Shown: positions 1-9,111, counted from the stretch's first letter. The stretch is DNA of 64,000 nt from Actinoallomurus sp040655075 (GCF_040655075.1 NZ_JBFAJC010000013.1:124001-188000); one strand, 5' to 3'. A program made the numbers and translations. Notes: generated from the sequence alone by a model not told the origin.

Positions 1-2034
1 GGACTTCGGCTGCATCGCCGTGTCGTTGGTGAGGGCGTACGCCGCCATCGGGTTCTGGTATCCGGAGTGGGAGGCGCCGTCACCGATCCGCCACGCCCAG
101 CCGGCGCTGGTGTCGGTCGCGCCGCCCCAGGCGTAGTACCACGACAGCAGGTAGTGCTCGCTGTCCTTGCCGGTGCCGGCCGGGCAGCTCGGGCTGGTGC
201 AGTTACCGATCTTCTTGAAGTACTTGTCGAAGAAGGAGTACCGCAGGTAGTCGCCCATCTTGCCCGCCTTGGCGACCGTGGCGGACACGTCCGAGCCCTT
301 GCCCTGCTGCTTGGCCCAGGTGTCGGCCCAGTACGCGGCCTGGATGGCGCGCGCGTCGGCGTCCGGGGCGTCGGTGTACTTCCACTGCTTGGCGTAGCTG
401 GAGTCCTTGATGAACAGGTCCAGGTAGCCGTTCTTGCCGCCGTAGGCGAACTTGTCGCAGGTCGGCTGCGGGATCGTCTCCCAGACCGACTCCTGCGGCC
501 CGCGCTGGTAGCTGTTGATGTAGGACGGCGCGTTGGTCTTCGGGCCCTCCTCGCAGCCGCCGCCGGGGGTGTCGCCGTAGCCGTAGGTGTTGTCGACGTC
601 CTGCAGCCAGTGCATGCCGTACACGTCGTCGGTGCCGTACGCCGACTTCAGCTCGGCGGCGATCGGGTCCTGGCCGACGGACACGCTGGAGTCGATCTGC
701 GACGGGTACTGCTCGGGCAGGTCGTGCTCGGCCGCGTACGTCGCGGGCTTGCTCGCGTTGTAGAAGCTGTTGGTGGGCTGGTCGGCGTGGGTGGGGATCA
801 TGTACTTCTCCATGAGCGCCCACGCGTTGTTGAACTTGCTCCAGTCGCCGGTGACCTTCCCGTACACCGCCTGCATCCAGATCAGGTAGCTGTAGGCCTC
901 GGAGGTGGTCTCGTGCCCCTGGTCCGGCGCCTCGACCATCAGCGTCTCCACCGAGTGGTACGGGATGCCCTCCTTGCTGAAGTAGCCGTTGGCCGGGTCG
1001 GTGATCTTGTTGTAGAGCGTGAGGAAGCGGTCCTCGTACGCGCCGTTCGACTTGGTCTCGGTGACGGTGACGCTCGCCGTGTCGTACCCGGTGGCCTTGG
1101 CGGTGAAGGTGGCCGCGCCCGTGCTCGAGGCGTCCGCGGTGACCGTGACGTTCTGCGCGGTCGACCAGTTGGACGACGTGAAGGTCAGCGTGCCGCCCGC
1201 GGAGACCGTGAGGCCGGTGTTGCCGCTCGCCCGCGCGACCGTGACGGTCACGTTGCCGGACGGCTGGCTCGACAGCTTCACGCCGAACGTCCCGGTCGTG
1301 CCCTGCTGGACCGCCAGCGCGGCCGGGCTCGCGACGACGGCGGGGCCGCTGGCGACGTGCACGCCGACCGGCGTGGACTCGGCGGTGGCGCCCTGGCTGT
1401 CATAGGCCTTGGCGTACAGCGAGTAGTCCCCGGCCGGCACGCTCGCCCAGTCGAAGGAGTACGGCGCGGAGGTGTCGGTGCCGAGCAGCGTCGTGTCGTT
1501 ATAGAACTCGACCTTGCTGATCGTCGCGCCGTCGTTCGCGCTCGCCGTGGCGGCGAGCGGGATCGTCGCGCCCGAGGTGTACGTCGAGCCGGCCGCCGGG
1601 CTGGTCAGCGCCGCGGTCGGGGCCTTGTGCGCACCCGTGCAGGTGGTCCCGTTGAGGGAGAAGGACGTCGGGTTGGCGTTCGTGCCGCTGTAGGTGAAGT
1701 TGCCGCCGACGCTGACGGTGCCGTTGGTGGCGATCGCGCCGTTGTAGCTCAGGCTGGTGACGGTGACGTCCTTGCCGGACTGCGTCCAGGTGCCGCTCCA
1801 GCCCTGCGACAGGGTCTGGTTTCCGGCGTAGGAGTAGTTCAGGGTCCAGCCGTTGATCGCCGGACCGAGGTTGGTGATCGTGATGTTCGCGGTGAAGCCC
1901 GAGCCCCAGTCGTTGACCGAGTAGTCGACCTTGCACTGCACATCGGCGGCGTGCGCTCCAGTGCCGGCGACGAGCACGCCGGCCAGGAGCGACAGGACGA
2001 CCAAGAGCGGTCGCCACCTCTGCCGTCTCTTCAT
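1..2034 (-). CDS. GH48 reducing-end exocellulase with CBM2, 5' part (truncated by window edge)
   Basis: Secreted processive cellobiohydrolase that releases cellobiose from cellulose chain ends. The 678 residues in the window begin with a signal peptide (MKRRQRWRPLLVVLSLLAG). A CBM2 cellulose-binding domain follows at about 30-130, then two Ig/FN3-like linker domains at about 138-325, and the GH48 catalytic domain starts near 330. The motif GHETTSEA carries the family's general acid Glu, and QYPSQIDSS and WYYAWGGA are also GH48-like. The C-terminus lies outside the window. The start at 2034 is set by AGGAGG 10 nt upstream. It lies only 76 nt after the LacI-type gene on the same strand, so the two are probably co-transcribed. 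Family call is firm. Confidence 0.93.
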   Translation of the reverse strand, partial: MKRRQRWRPLLVVLSLLAGVLVAGTGAHAADVQCKVDYSVNDWGSGFTANITITNLGPAINGWTLNYSYAGNQTLSQGWSGTWTQSGKDVTVTSLSYNGAIATNGTVSVGGNFTYSGTNANPTSFSLNGTTCTGAHKAPTAALTSPAAGSTYTSGATIPLAATASANDGATISKVEFYNDTTLLGTDTSAPYSFDWASVPAGDYSLYAKAYDSQGATAESTPVGVHVASGPAVVASPAALAVQQGTTGTFGVKLSSQPSGNVTVTVARASGNTGLTVSAGGTLTFTSSNWSTAQNVTVTADASSTGAATFTAKATGYDTASVTVTETKSNGAYEDRFLTLYNKITDPANGYFSKEGIPYHSVETLMVEAPDQGHETTSEAYSYLIWMQAVYGKVTGDWSKFNNAWALMEKYMIPTHADQPTNSFYNASKPATYAAEHDLPEQYPSQIDSSVSVGQDPIAAELKSAYGTDDVYGMHWLQDVDNTYGYGDTPGGGCEEGPKTNAPSYINSYQRGPQESVWETIPQPTCDKFAYGGKNGYLDLFIKDSSYAKQWKYTDAPDADARAIQAAYWADTWAKQQGKGSDVSATVAKAGKMGDYLRYSFFDKYFKKIGNCTSPSCPAGTGKDSEHYLLSWYYAWGGATDTSAGWAWRIGDGASHSGYQNPMAAYALTNDTAMQPKS

Positions 2035-2064
2035 GGGCGGTTTTCCTCCTGACGGGGGGCACCA

Positions 2065-2081
2065 CCGGCCCGCCGGGCCGG
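2065..2081. other. Short GC hairpin between repressor gene and cellulase gene
   Basis: CCGGCCC and GGGCCGG are separated by 3 nt, making a 7-bp stem. There is no T-run. It could attenuate read-through from the repressor gene into the GH48 gene or stabilise the mRNA. Low weight. Confidence 0.3.
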
Positions 2082-2110
2082 CTGCTGAGGGGTCGGCCGT
2101 ACGGGCCGGG

Positions 2111-3139
2111 TCACGCGGAGTCGCGGATGATCAACTTGGTGTTGAGCACGACGCCCTGGCCGACGGGCGCGTCGCCGGCGATGCGGCCGAGCAGCTCGCG
2201 GGCCATCCGGACGCCCATGTCCTCGATCGGCTGACGTACGGTCGTCAGCCGTGGACGGACGCGCCCGGCGATCGGCGAGTCGTCGAAGCCGACGACGGCC
2301 ACGTCGTCCGGGACCCTTCGGCCGGTGCGGCGCAGGGCGCGCAGCGCGCCCACGGCCATCTGGTCGGAGGCGGCCAGCACGGCGTCGATGTCGGGCCTGC
2401 GGTCCAGCAGGCGGTTCATCGCGTGCTCGCCCGACGCCTGGTGCAGATCTCCATAAGTGATCAATCCGGAGGTGGGCAGGCCGGCGTCGCCGACGGCGGC
2501 GCGGTATCCGGCCAGCCGGTCGACCCCCACGGCTCGGTCGGGCGGCCCGGCGATCGTGCCGATCGTCTGGCGCCCGCACTTGAGCAGGTAGTCGACCGCC
2601 GTACGGGCGCCGCCGCGGTTGTCGGCGTCGACGTACGGCAGCGGCGTCGTCCAGAGGGGACGCCCGGCCAGCAGGACGGGGACCCCGGTCTGGCGGAGGG
2701 CCATGGCGGGGGCTCCGTGCGCGCTGATGAGGAGCACGCCGTCGGCACGACCGCCGCGCAGGTACTCGGCGACGGTGCCCCAGCGACCGGACCGTCCGAC
2801 GACCAGGACGACCAGCTCACGTTGGTCGCCGAGCTCGCGCCGGACGCCGGAGAACAACCGGGCGTAGAAGTGGTCGGTGAAGACGCGGGCGTCGTCCTCG
2901 CAGACGACCGCCGCGATCGACCCGCTACGGCGATCCGCGGGGGCGGCGCGGTGACGCACGTAGCCGAGCCGTTGGACGGCCTCTTCAACGCGGGAGCGGG
3001 CGCGCGGGCTGACCCGGGCGGTGCCGTTGATGACGCGTGATGCTGTGGCGGGTGAAACTCCGGCGAGGGCGGCGACGTGGGCGAGCGTCGGCGTCTCGGC
3101 CGTGGTGCAGGAGGGTGCGGAGAGTTCCCTTCCGTTCAC
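2111..3139 (-). CDS. LacI-family repressor, CebR/CelR-like cellulase regulator
   Basis: DNA-binding repressor, probably relieved by a cello-oligosaccharide. The N-terminal LacI helix-turn-helix (LAHVAALAGVSPATASRVI, about residues 18-36) is followed by a hinge and a periplasmic-binding-protein-like effector domain (SGSIAAVVCED to the end). The length of 342 aa is normal for the family. The GTG start at 3139 has GGGAG upstream. A perfect CebR/CelR palindrome lies 46 bp upstream of the start, and the GH48 gene follows on the same strand, so autoregulation plus control of the cellulase is the simplest reading. The ligand identity is inferred from operator and context. Confidence 0.85.
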   Translation of the reverse strand: MNGRELSAPSCTTAETPTLAHVAALAGVSPATASRVINGTARVSPRARSRVEEAVQRLGYVRHRAAPADRRSGSIAAVVCEDDARVFTDHFYARLFSGVRRELGDQRELVVLVVGRSGRWGTVAEYLRGGRADGVLLISAHGAPAMALRQTGVPVLLAGRPLWTTPLPYVDADNRGGARTAVDYLLKCGRQTIGTIAGPPDRAVGVDRLAGYRAAVGDAGLPTSGLITYGDLHQASGEHAMNRLLDRRPDIDAVLAASDQMAVGALRALRRTGRRVPDDVAVVGFDDSPIAGRVRPRLTTVRQPIEDMGVRMARELLGRIAGDAPVGQGVVLNTKLIIRDSA

Positions 3140-3184
3140 GGAAATGACTCCCTTCGGGCGCTAACGGCTCGAGTGGCGGGGGTG

Positions 3185-3198
3185 TGGGAGCGCTCCCA
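3185..3198. promoter_or_regulatory. CebR/CelR operator (TGGGAGCGCTCCCA)
   Basis: A perfect 14-bp palindrome identical to the operator described for CelR of Thermobifida fusca and CebR of Streptomyces. It lies 46 bp upstream of the LacI-type gene start, in a position to block that promoter. Confidence 0.9.
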
Positions 3199-3381
3199 CC
3201 ATCCAAGGCGCGCGAAAGGGTTGTCAAGAGGAATGTATCAACCGTGTAAACGTGGAGTTTCCTGACGGCGATCACCGCACGTCCGGCCCTGCGGAAGAGC
3301 AGGCGGGTTGCCCGCGGAGCCGTCCTGACGGACCGGCTATCCGCCGTGAAAATCCATGAAAGAGGAAGAAAGACGTGGCGT

Positions 3382-4158
3382 TCAGGGCAGCCAGGACACG
3401 TGTCCGTGCAGGAGCGTGTAGCCCACGAATGTGACGGCGTCGATCAGGGTGTGGGCGACGATGAGCGGCATGGCGCGGCCCCATCGCCGGTACAGGACAC
3501 CGAACAGCAACCCCATGATCAGGTTCCCGGCGAAGCCACCGAACCCCTGGTAGAGATGGTACGAGCCGCGTAGCACGGCGCTCAGCGTCAGGGCCCGGCC
3601 CGGCGACCACTCGAGCTGCGACAGCCGGTGCAGCAGGTACCCGGCGACGATGACCTCTTCGAGGATGCCGTTCTGCGCGGCGGACAGCAGCAGCACCGGG
3701 ATGCGCCACCACACGGCCGGCAGCTGCGCCGGGACGACGGCGAGGTTGGCCCCCGAGTAGTACGCGGCGAGGTAGAACGCGAGGCCCGTACCGCCGACGA
3801 CGGCGGCCAGCGCCGCGCCCCGCAGGAGGTCCTGCAGCGGCCGGCGGCGGTCCACGCCCAGCGTCTTGAGGGACTCGCCCGAGCGGGCCAGCAGGTAGGC
3901 GACGAGCGCGACCGGCGCCAGCGCGCTCGCGATGCCGAACAGCTGGAACGTCAGGTCGATCCAGGGCCGTCCGGGCGCGTACGAGCCGACGATCAGGGCC
4001 TTCTGGTGCGACAGCGCCTTCGGCCGGGTGAGCGAGGCGATCAGCTGCAGCAGGGCCTGGACTCCGCTCGCGCCGAGGGAGACCGCGAAGACGACCCAGA
4101 TCTCGGCGGTGAGCAGCCGCCGGCTCAGCGGCTCGGCGCGGACGTCGGCGACGGTCAC
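3382..4158 (-). CDS. CPBP-family intramembrane metalloprotease
   Basis: Integral membrane protein of the CAAX protease/bacteriocin-processing (Abi) family, about 258 aa with several hydrophobic segments. The conserved elements are visible: the Glu-Glu motif in NGILEEVIVAGYLLHR, the first His motif in GSYHLYQGFGG, and the second in IVAHTLIDAVTF. Start chosen as GTG 4158 because it overlaps the hydratase stop as GTGA. A GTG three codons earlier is possible. Substrate unknown. It is the last gene of the carboxylase operon, and its link to acyl-CoA metabolism is unexplained. Confidence 0.8.
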   Translation of the reverse strand: MTVADVRAEPLSRRLLTAEIWVVFAVSLGASGVQALLQLIASLTRPKALSHQKALIVGSYAPGRPWIDLTFQLFGIASALAPVALVAYLLARSGESLKTLGVDRRRPLQDLLRGAALAAVVGGTGLAFYLAAYYSGANLAVVPAQLPAVWWRIPVLLLSAAQNGILEEVIVAGYLLHRLSQLEWSPGRALTLSAVLRGSYHLYQGFGGFAGNLIMGLLFGVLYRRWGRAMPLIVAHTLIDAVTFVGYTLLHGHVSWLP

Positions 4159-4907
4159 GGGATCCACCGCGGGTCACGCTTCTCCAGGAACGCCGCGATG
4201 CCCTCCCGCGCCTCCTCCGAGGCGAACCGCTCCGCGGACAACGCGGCCATCCGCGCGAAGTCCTCCTCCACCGACGGGCCCGGCACCGTGCGCGGCAGCC
4301 GCTTGGCGAGGGCGAGGGCCTCCGGCGCTCCGCGCAGCAGCATCCCCGTGTAGTGGGCGACGGTCGCGTCGAGCTCCTCCGGCGGCACGGCACGGTTGAG
4401 CAGGCCGATCTCCCGCGCCCGCCGGGCGTCGAAGACCTCCCCGGTCAGGAAGTACTCGGCGGCGGCACGCTGATCCATGCGGCGCAGGCAGGTCACCGCG
4501 ATCATGGCGGGCACGACGCCGAGCCGCACCTCGCTGAAGGCGAACGTCGCGGTGTCGGGCGCGATCGCGATGTCACAGGCGGTGACCAGCCCGAGCCCAC
4601 CGGCCCGCGCGGGCCCGTTGAGCCGCGCGACCACCGGCTTCGGGCTGTCCCAGACGAGCGTCAGCAGCCCCGGGACGTCCGGTGGAGGCTCGCCCGCCGA
4701 CTGCTCCTTCAGGTCCGCGCCCGCGCAGAACACCGGTCCGGTGCCCGTGAGCACGACGACGCGCACGGCGTCGTCGGCGGTGACGGCGGTCAGCGTCTCG
4801 CGCAGCTCGGTGACGAGCCGGCGGGACAGCGCGTTGCGGTTCCGCGGCGAGTCGAGGGTGACGGTCGCGACGCCGCCCTCGGCGGTGAGACGGACGAGCG
4901 GTTCCAT
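4155..4907 (-). CDS. Enoyl-CoA hydratase/isomerase family protein
   Basis: Crotonase-fold enzyme of 250 aa, expected to hydrate a 2-enoyl-CoA or a methylglutaconyl-CoA-like substrate. The oxyanion-hole segments CAGADLKE (about 63-70) and NGPARAGGLGLVTACDI are present, and the catalytic Glu region is SEVRLGVVPAMI. It follows the biotin carboxylase gene by 80 nt. In leucine or branched-isoprenoid breakdown such a hydratase acts right after the carboxylase, which fits the context. The exact substrate cannot be read from sequence. Confidence 0.87.
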   Translation of the reverse strand: MEPLVRLTAEGGVATVTLDSPRNRNALSRRLVTELRETLTAVTADDAVRVVVLTGTGPVFCAGADLKEQSAGEPPPDVPGLLTLVWDSPKPVVARLNGPARAGGLGLVTACDIAIAPDTATFAFSEVRLGVVPAMIAVTCLRRMDQRAAAEYFLTGEVFDARRAREIGLLNRAVPPEELDATVAHYTGMLLRGAPEALALAKRLPRTVPGPSVEEDFARMAALSAERFASEEAREGIAAFLEKRDPRWIP

Positions 4908-4987
4908 GGATCACATCCTGGTGCATCGGCGGGCCGGACGCGCCACGGGGTACGCGGACCGCGGCCGGGATCTCCTCGGCGCCCGGG

Positions 4988-6913
4988 TCAGCTCTCGGCG
5001 ACGACGGCGAGGACGGCGCCGGTCTCGACCTGGCGGCCGACCTCGGCGTGCAGCGCCGTGACGACCCCGGCGGCCGGGGCGAGGATCTGGTGCTCCATCT
5101 TCATCGCCTCGAGCCACAGCACCGGCTGCCCGCGCTCGACGGTCTCGCCCTCGCGCACCGCGACCCGGACCACCGAGCCGGGCATCGGGGCGACCAGCGT
5201 GCCCGGCGCGACCTGCTCGGCCGGATCGGGCAGCCGCTCGACCGCGGTGAGGGTCACCGGCCCGAGGACGGAGTCCACGTGCACGCGCCGGTCGTACGAC
5301 GCCACGGCGAACCGGAGCCGTACGCCATCCTCGTCGAGGACGACCTCGCCGGGCTCGGCGGACACCAGCGCGACGCCCGCATGGCCCTCGGCGGCCAGGC
5401 CGTCGCGGGTGATGCGGTAGGCGACCTCCGCTTCCTCGAAGACGGCGCGCTGCGGCTGGGACGGGACGTTGCGCCAGCCGCCGGGCAGGTCGCGCAGCAC
5501 CGGGGCCGCCCGGCGGTTCGCGGCGGCCCGCGCGAGGGCGGCGGCGAGCGCCGACAGACGGACTGCCTCCTCGCCGGCGAGCGGCGCGGTGGTGGGATGC
5601 CGGTCGAGGAAGCCGGTGTCGGTGGCGCCGCGGCGGAAGGCCTCGTGCCGCAGCGTGGTGACGAGCTGGTCCCGGTTGGTGACGAGGCCGTGGACGCGGG
5701 CCCCGGCCAGGGCGGCGGCCAGGCGGCGCACCGCCGCGGCGCGGGTGGGCGCGTAGGCGATGACCTTGGCGAGCATCGGGTCGTAGTGCGTGGAGACGAC
5801 GCTGCCGGAGACGACGCCGGAGTCCAGCCGCAGCCCGTACCCCGACGGGACGGCGAACTCGGCGTCCACGCCCGGGATCGCGAACGCGTGGAGCGGGCCG
5901 CTGTGCGGCCGGTACCCCTCGGCGGGGTCCTCGGCGTAGAGCCGCGCCTCGATCGCGTGGCCGCGCGGGCGGGGCGGGTCGCGCAGCACGGCGCCCTCGG
6001 CCACGTCGATCTGCAGCGCGACCAGATCGACGCCGTACACGCACTCGGTGACCGGGTGCTCGACCTGCAGCCGGGTGTTGACCTCGAGGAAGTAGAAGCC
6101 GCCGTCGGGGGCGAGCATGAACTCCACGGTGCCCGCGCCGGTGTACCCGATCGCGCGGGCCGCCGCGGACGCCGCCTCCGACAGTCGCTGCCGCAGGGCG
6201 GCGTCGACCACCGGGGACGGGGACTCCTCGATCACCTTCTGGTGGCGCCGCTGGATGGAGCACTCCCGCTCCCCCAGCGTCCAGACCGTGCCGTGGGAGT
6301 CCGCGAGGACCTGCACCTCGATGTGGCGGGCGCCGGTCAGCAGCGGCTCGCAGAAGACCGTGGGGTCGCCGAACGCCGAGGCCGCCTCCCGCCGCGCCGC
6401 CTCGACGGCGCCGGGCAACTCCTCGGCGGCCCGGACGACGCGCATGCCCCGGCCGCCGCCGCCCGCCGACGCCTTGACCAGCACCGGGAAGTCGGTCACC
6501 GTCTCGGGGTCCAGCTCCGGCAGGACGGGCACGCCCGCCTCTTTCATCAGCCGCTTGGCCTCGATCTTGGAGCCCATCGCGGCGATCGCCGCCGGGGACG
6601 GACCGACCCAGGTGAGCCCGGCGGCGACCACCGCGTCGGCGAACGCGGCGTTCTCCGACAAGAAGCCGTAGCCGGGGTGGATCGCGTCCGCGCCGGAGGC
6701 CTTGGCGGCCGCGATGATCGCCTTCTGGTCGAGGTACGTCTCGGTGGGGGTCGCGCCGGGCAGGCGCACCGCCAGGTCGGCCTCGCCGGCGTGCGGCAGC
6801 GACGCGTCGGGATCGGAGAAGACGGCGACCGTGGTGATGCCGAGATCGCGGCAGGTGCGGAACACCCGGCGGGCGATCTCGCCACGGTTCGCGACGAGCA
6901 GTCGTGAGATCAT
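4988..6913 (-). CDS. Acyl-CoA carboxylase alpha subunit (biotin carboxylase plus biotin carrier)
   Basis: ATP-dependent biotin carboxylase of 641 aa. The N-terminal domain begins ISRLLVANRGEIARRVFRT. The ATP-grasp part contains KASAGGGGRGMRVV and the carboxylase motifs ECSIQRRHQK and FLEVNTRLQVEHPVTE. The C-terminal carrier domain has the biotinyl-lysine site LEAMKMEHQI. The ATG at 6913 lies 3 nt after the stop of the carboxyltransferase gene, whose last codons contain the AGGA ribosome-binding site. The beta partner is methylcrotonyl-CoA carboxylase-like, so the complex probably carboxylates a branched unsaturated acyl-CoA. Acetyl- or propionyl-CoA remain possible. Confidence 0.93.
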   Translation of the reverse strand: MISRLLVANRGEIARRVFRTCRDLGITTVAVFSDPDASLPHAGEADLAVRLPGATPTETYLDQKAIIAAAKASGADAIHPGYGFLSENAAFADAVVAAGLTWVGPSPAAIAAMGSKIEAKRLMKEAGVPVLPELDPETVTDFPVLVKASAGGGGRGMRVVRAAEELPGAVEAARREAASAFGDPTVFCEPLLTGARHIEVQVLADSHGTVWTLGERECSIQRRHQKVIEESPSPVVDAALRQRLSEAASAAARAIGYTGAGTVEFMLAPDGGFYFLEVNTRLQVEHPVTECVYGVDLVALQIDVAEGAVLRDPPRPRGHAIEARLYAEDPAEGYRPHSGPLHAFAIPGVDAEFAVPSGYGLRLDSGVVSGSVVSTHYDPMLAKVIAYAPTRAAAVRRLAAALAGARVHGLVTNRDQLVTTLRHEAFRRGATDTGFLDRHPTTAPLAGEEAVRLSALAAALARAAANRRAAPVLRDLPGGWRNVPSQPQRAVFEEAEVAYRITRDGLAAEGHAGVALVSAEPGEVVLDEDGVRLRFAVASYDRRVHVDSVLGPVTLTAVERLPDPAEQVAPGTLVAPMPGSVVRVAVREGETVERGQPVLWLEAMKMEHQILAPAAGVVTALHAEVGRQVETGAVLAVVAES

Positions 6914-6916
6914 CGC

Positions 6917-8515
6917 CTACATCCTGAAGACGCCGAAGCCCTGCGCGGGCTCGGCGGCGGGGGCACTGTTGATCGCGGACAGGCAGAGGCCGAGGACGGT
7001 GCGGGTGTCGCGCGGGTCGATCACGCCGTCGTCGTACAGCCGCCCGGACAGGAAGAACGGCAGCGACTCGGCCTCGATCTGCTGCTCGACCATCGCGCGC
7101 ATCTGAGTATCGGCCTCCTCGTCGTAGGCCTGCCCGCGCGCCTGGGCGGCCTGGCGCCCGACGATGGACAGCACGCCGGCCAGCTGCGCCGGGCCCATCA
7201 CGGCGGACTTGGCGCTCGGCCAGGTGAACAGGAAGCGCGGGTCGTACGCCCGGCCGCACATGCCGTAGTTGCCCGCCCCGTACGAGGCGCCCATGACCAC
7301 GGTGAGGTGCGGCACCCGGCTGTTGGACACCGCGTTGATCATCATCGCGCCGTGCTTGATGATGCCGCCCTGCTCGTACTCGGCGCCGACCATGTAGCCG
7401 GTGGTGTTCTGCAGGAACAGCAGCGGCGTGCCGCTCTGGTTCGCCAGCTGGATGAACTGCGCGGCCTTCTGCGCCTCTTCGCCGAACAGCACGCCGCGCG
7501 CGTTGGCGAGGATCCCGATCGGGTAGCCGTGTAGCGTCGCCCAGCCGGTGACGAGGCTGTCGCCGTACAGCGGCTTGAACTCGTCGAAGTCGGAGCCGTC
7601 GACGATCCGGGCGATCACCTCGCGCGGGTCGAACGGGACCTTGAGGTCCTCCGGGAGGATGCCCAGCAGTTCGTCCTCGTCGTACGCGGGCGGGCGCGCG
7701 GGCAGCGGTTCGCGTCCTTGCTTGCGCCAGTCGAGCCGGGCGACGATGCGGCGGCCGATCCGCAGCGCGTCGTGCTCGTCGGCGGCCATGTAGTCGGCCA
7801 GGCCGCTGGTGCGGGCGTGCATCTCGGCGCCGCCGAGGCTCTCGTCGTCGGACTCCTCACCGGTGGCCATCTTGACCAGCGGCGGGCCGCCGAGGAAGAC
7901 CTTGGCGCGGTCCTTGACCATGACGACGTAGTCGCTCATGCCGGGCAGGTACGCGCCGCCGGCGGTGGAGTTGCCGAACACGAGGGCGATCGTCGGGATG
8001 CCGGCGGCCGACAGCCGGGTCAGATCGCGGAAGGTGCGGCCTCCCGGGATGAAGATCTCCTTCTGCGTCGGCAGGTCCGCGCCGCCGGACTCGACCAGGT
8101 TGATCAGCGGCAGCCGGTTACGTAGCGCGATCTCGGCGGCCCGGAACGACTTGCGCATCGTCCACGGGTTGCTGGACCCGCCGCGTACGGTCGGGTCGCT
8201 GGCGCCGATCACGCACTCGACGCCCTCCACCACGCCGATGCCGACGACCACGCTCGCGCCGACGGTGAAGTCAGTGCCCCAGGCGGCCAGCGGCGACAGC
8301 TCCAGGAACGGCGAGTCCGGGTCGATCAGCAGCTCGATCCGCTCCCGGGCCAGCAGTTTGCCGCGCTTCCGGTGCCGTTCGACGTACTTCGGGCCGCCGC
8401 CCGCGACCGCCTTGGCGTGCTCGGCGTCCAGCTCCGCCAGCTTGGCCAGCATCGCCGCCCGCCGGGCGGCATAGGCCGGGCCGGCGGTGTCGAGCGCGCT
8501 GGTGAGAACCGTCAT
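6917..8515 (-). CDS. Acyl-CoA carboxylase beta subunit, methylcrotonyl-CoA carboxylase type
   Basis: Carboxyltransferase of 532 aa. Both crotonase-fold halves are present. The N-half includes RHRKRGKLLARERIE and the glycine-rich GGSSNPWTMRKSF and GNSTAGGAYLPGMSDY. The C-half includes FLQNTTGYMVGAEYE and GASYGAGNYGMCGRAYDPRF. The pattern GYMVG...GIIKHGAMM is typical of MCC-beta rather than propionyl-CoA carboxylases. GGAGGGG precedes the ATG. First gene of a four-gene operon (beta, alpha, hydratase, CPBP). The isovaleryl-CoA dehydrogenase and HMG-CoA lyase usual in leucine operons are not in this window. Confidence 0.92.
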   Translation of the reverse strand: MTVLTSALDTAGPAYAARRAAMLAKLAELDAEHAKAVAGGGPKYVERHRKRGKLLARERIELLIDPDSPFLELSPLAAWGTDFTVGASVVVGIGVVEGVECVIGASDPTVRGGSSNPWTMRKSFRAAEIALRNRLPLINLVESGGADLPTQKEIFIPGGRTFRDLTRLSAAGIPTIALVFGNSTAGGAYLPGMSDYVVMVKDRAKVFLGGPPLVKMATGEESDDESLGGAEMHARTSGLADYMAADEHDALRIGRRIVARLDWRKQGREPLPARPPAYDEDELLGILPEDLKVPFDPREVIARIVDGSDFDEFKPLYGDSLVTGWATLHGYPIGILANARGVLFGEEAQKAAQFIQLANQSGTPLLFLQNTTGYMVGAEYEQGGIIKHGAMMINAVSNSRVPHLTVVMGASYGAGNYGMCGRAYDPRFLFTWPSAKSAVMGPAQLAGVLSIVGRQAAQARGQAYDEEADTQMRAMVEQQIEAESLPFFLSGRLYDDGVIDPRDTRTVLGLCLSAINSAPAAEPAQGFGVFRM

Positions 8516-8646
8516 CCCATCCCCTCCGTCACCGTGGCCCCCAGGCCCGTCCGTCGAGTATGGCCAACCGCACCGGCGCAGCGGAAGATCGCCGGGACGG
8601 TGAGTCGAATCTCATTCGGTCAGCCGCCGAGCCGGGAACCCGGGTC

Positions 8647-9111
8647 TCATTCGGTCGCCTGGTCGGCCGCCTCGGCCTGGATGGCCTTGGCGAACCGGGC
8701 GAGGAAGGCGCGGAGGGTGTCGCGCTCCTCGGGGGTGAACTCCCCGGAGACGCGGCGCTCGATCGCCGAGGCCCGCGCGTCCGCCTTCTCGAGCGCCGCC
8801 CGGCCCTTCTCGGTGAGCCGCGTCTCCAGCACGTTGCGGTGCCAGCGGTGCGGGGTGCGCTCGACCAGGCCGCGCTCCTCGAGGTTCTTCAGCACGCCCG
8901 TCATCGCCTGGGGGGTGACGACGCAGGCGCGGGCCAGGGCGGCGCCCGACATGCCGGGGTTGTCGGCGAGGACGTACAGCGCGGCGTACTGCGGGACGGT
9001 CAGCCCGGCGACCTTGACGGCGGCGTGCTTGGCCGCCATGAGCTCCTGCTCCACCCGCTTGAGGTCCATTCCGAGGCGTTCGTCCAGCGGCATGCCCATG
9101 TCCCGGATCAT
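8647..9111 (-). CDS. MarR-family transcriptional regulator
   Basis: Winged-helix regulator of 154 aa. The DNA-binding core is LTVPQYAALYVLADNPGMSGAALARACVVTPQAMTGVLKNL (shown here only for orientation: helix 3 near VTPQAMTGVLKNL) followed by the wing at ERTPHRWHRNVLETRLT. ATG 9111 is chosen because it gives the usual MarR length; the open frame extends 65 codons further upstream without a plausible signal. It is transcribed away from the alpha/beta hydrolase gene, with a 7-bp-arm palindrome between the two starts. It probably represses itself and the hydrolase-PPOX pair. The inducer is unknown. Confidence 0.85.
   Translation of the reverse strand: MIRDMGMPLDERLGMDLKRVEQELMAAKHAAVKVAGLTVPQYAALYVLADNPGMSGAALARACVVTPQAMTGVLKNLEERGLVERTPHRWHRNVLETRLTEKGRAALEKADARASAIERRVSGEFTPEERDTLRAFLARFAKAIQAEAADQATE

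Noticed and set aside
67..2052. Long plus-strand open frame opposite the GH48 gene
   Set aside because: Composition is the mirror of the cellulase codons (Val/Arg/Gly-rich, no domains); the minus strand encodes clear CBM2 and GH48 motifs.
2035..2110. CebR box directly before the GH48 gene
   Set aside because: No TGGGAGCGCTCCCA-like sequence in this gap; the only box is at 3185-3198.
5048..6907. Plus-strand open frame of 619 codons opposite the biotin carboxylase
   Set aside because: Antisense artefact of GC-rich codons; the biotin carboxylase on the minus strand has complete motifs.
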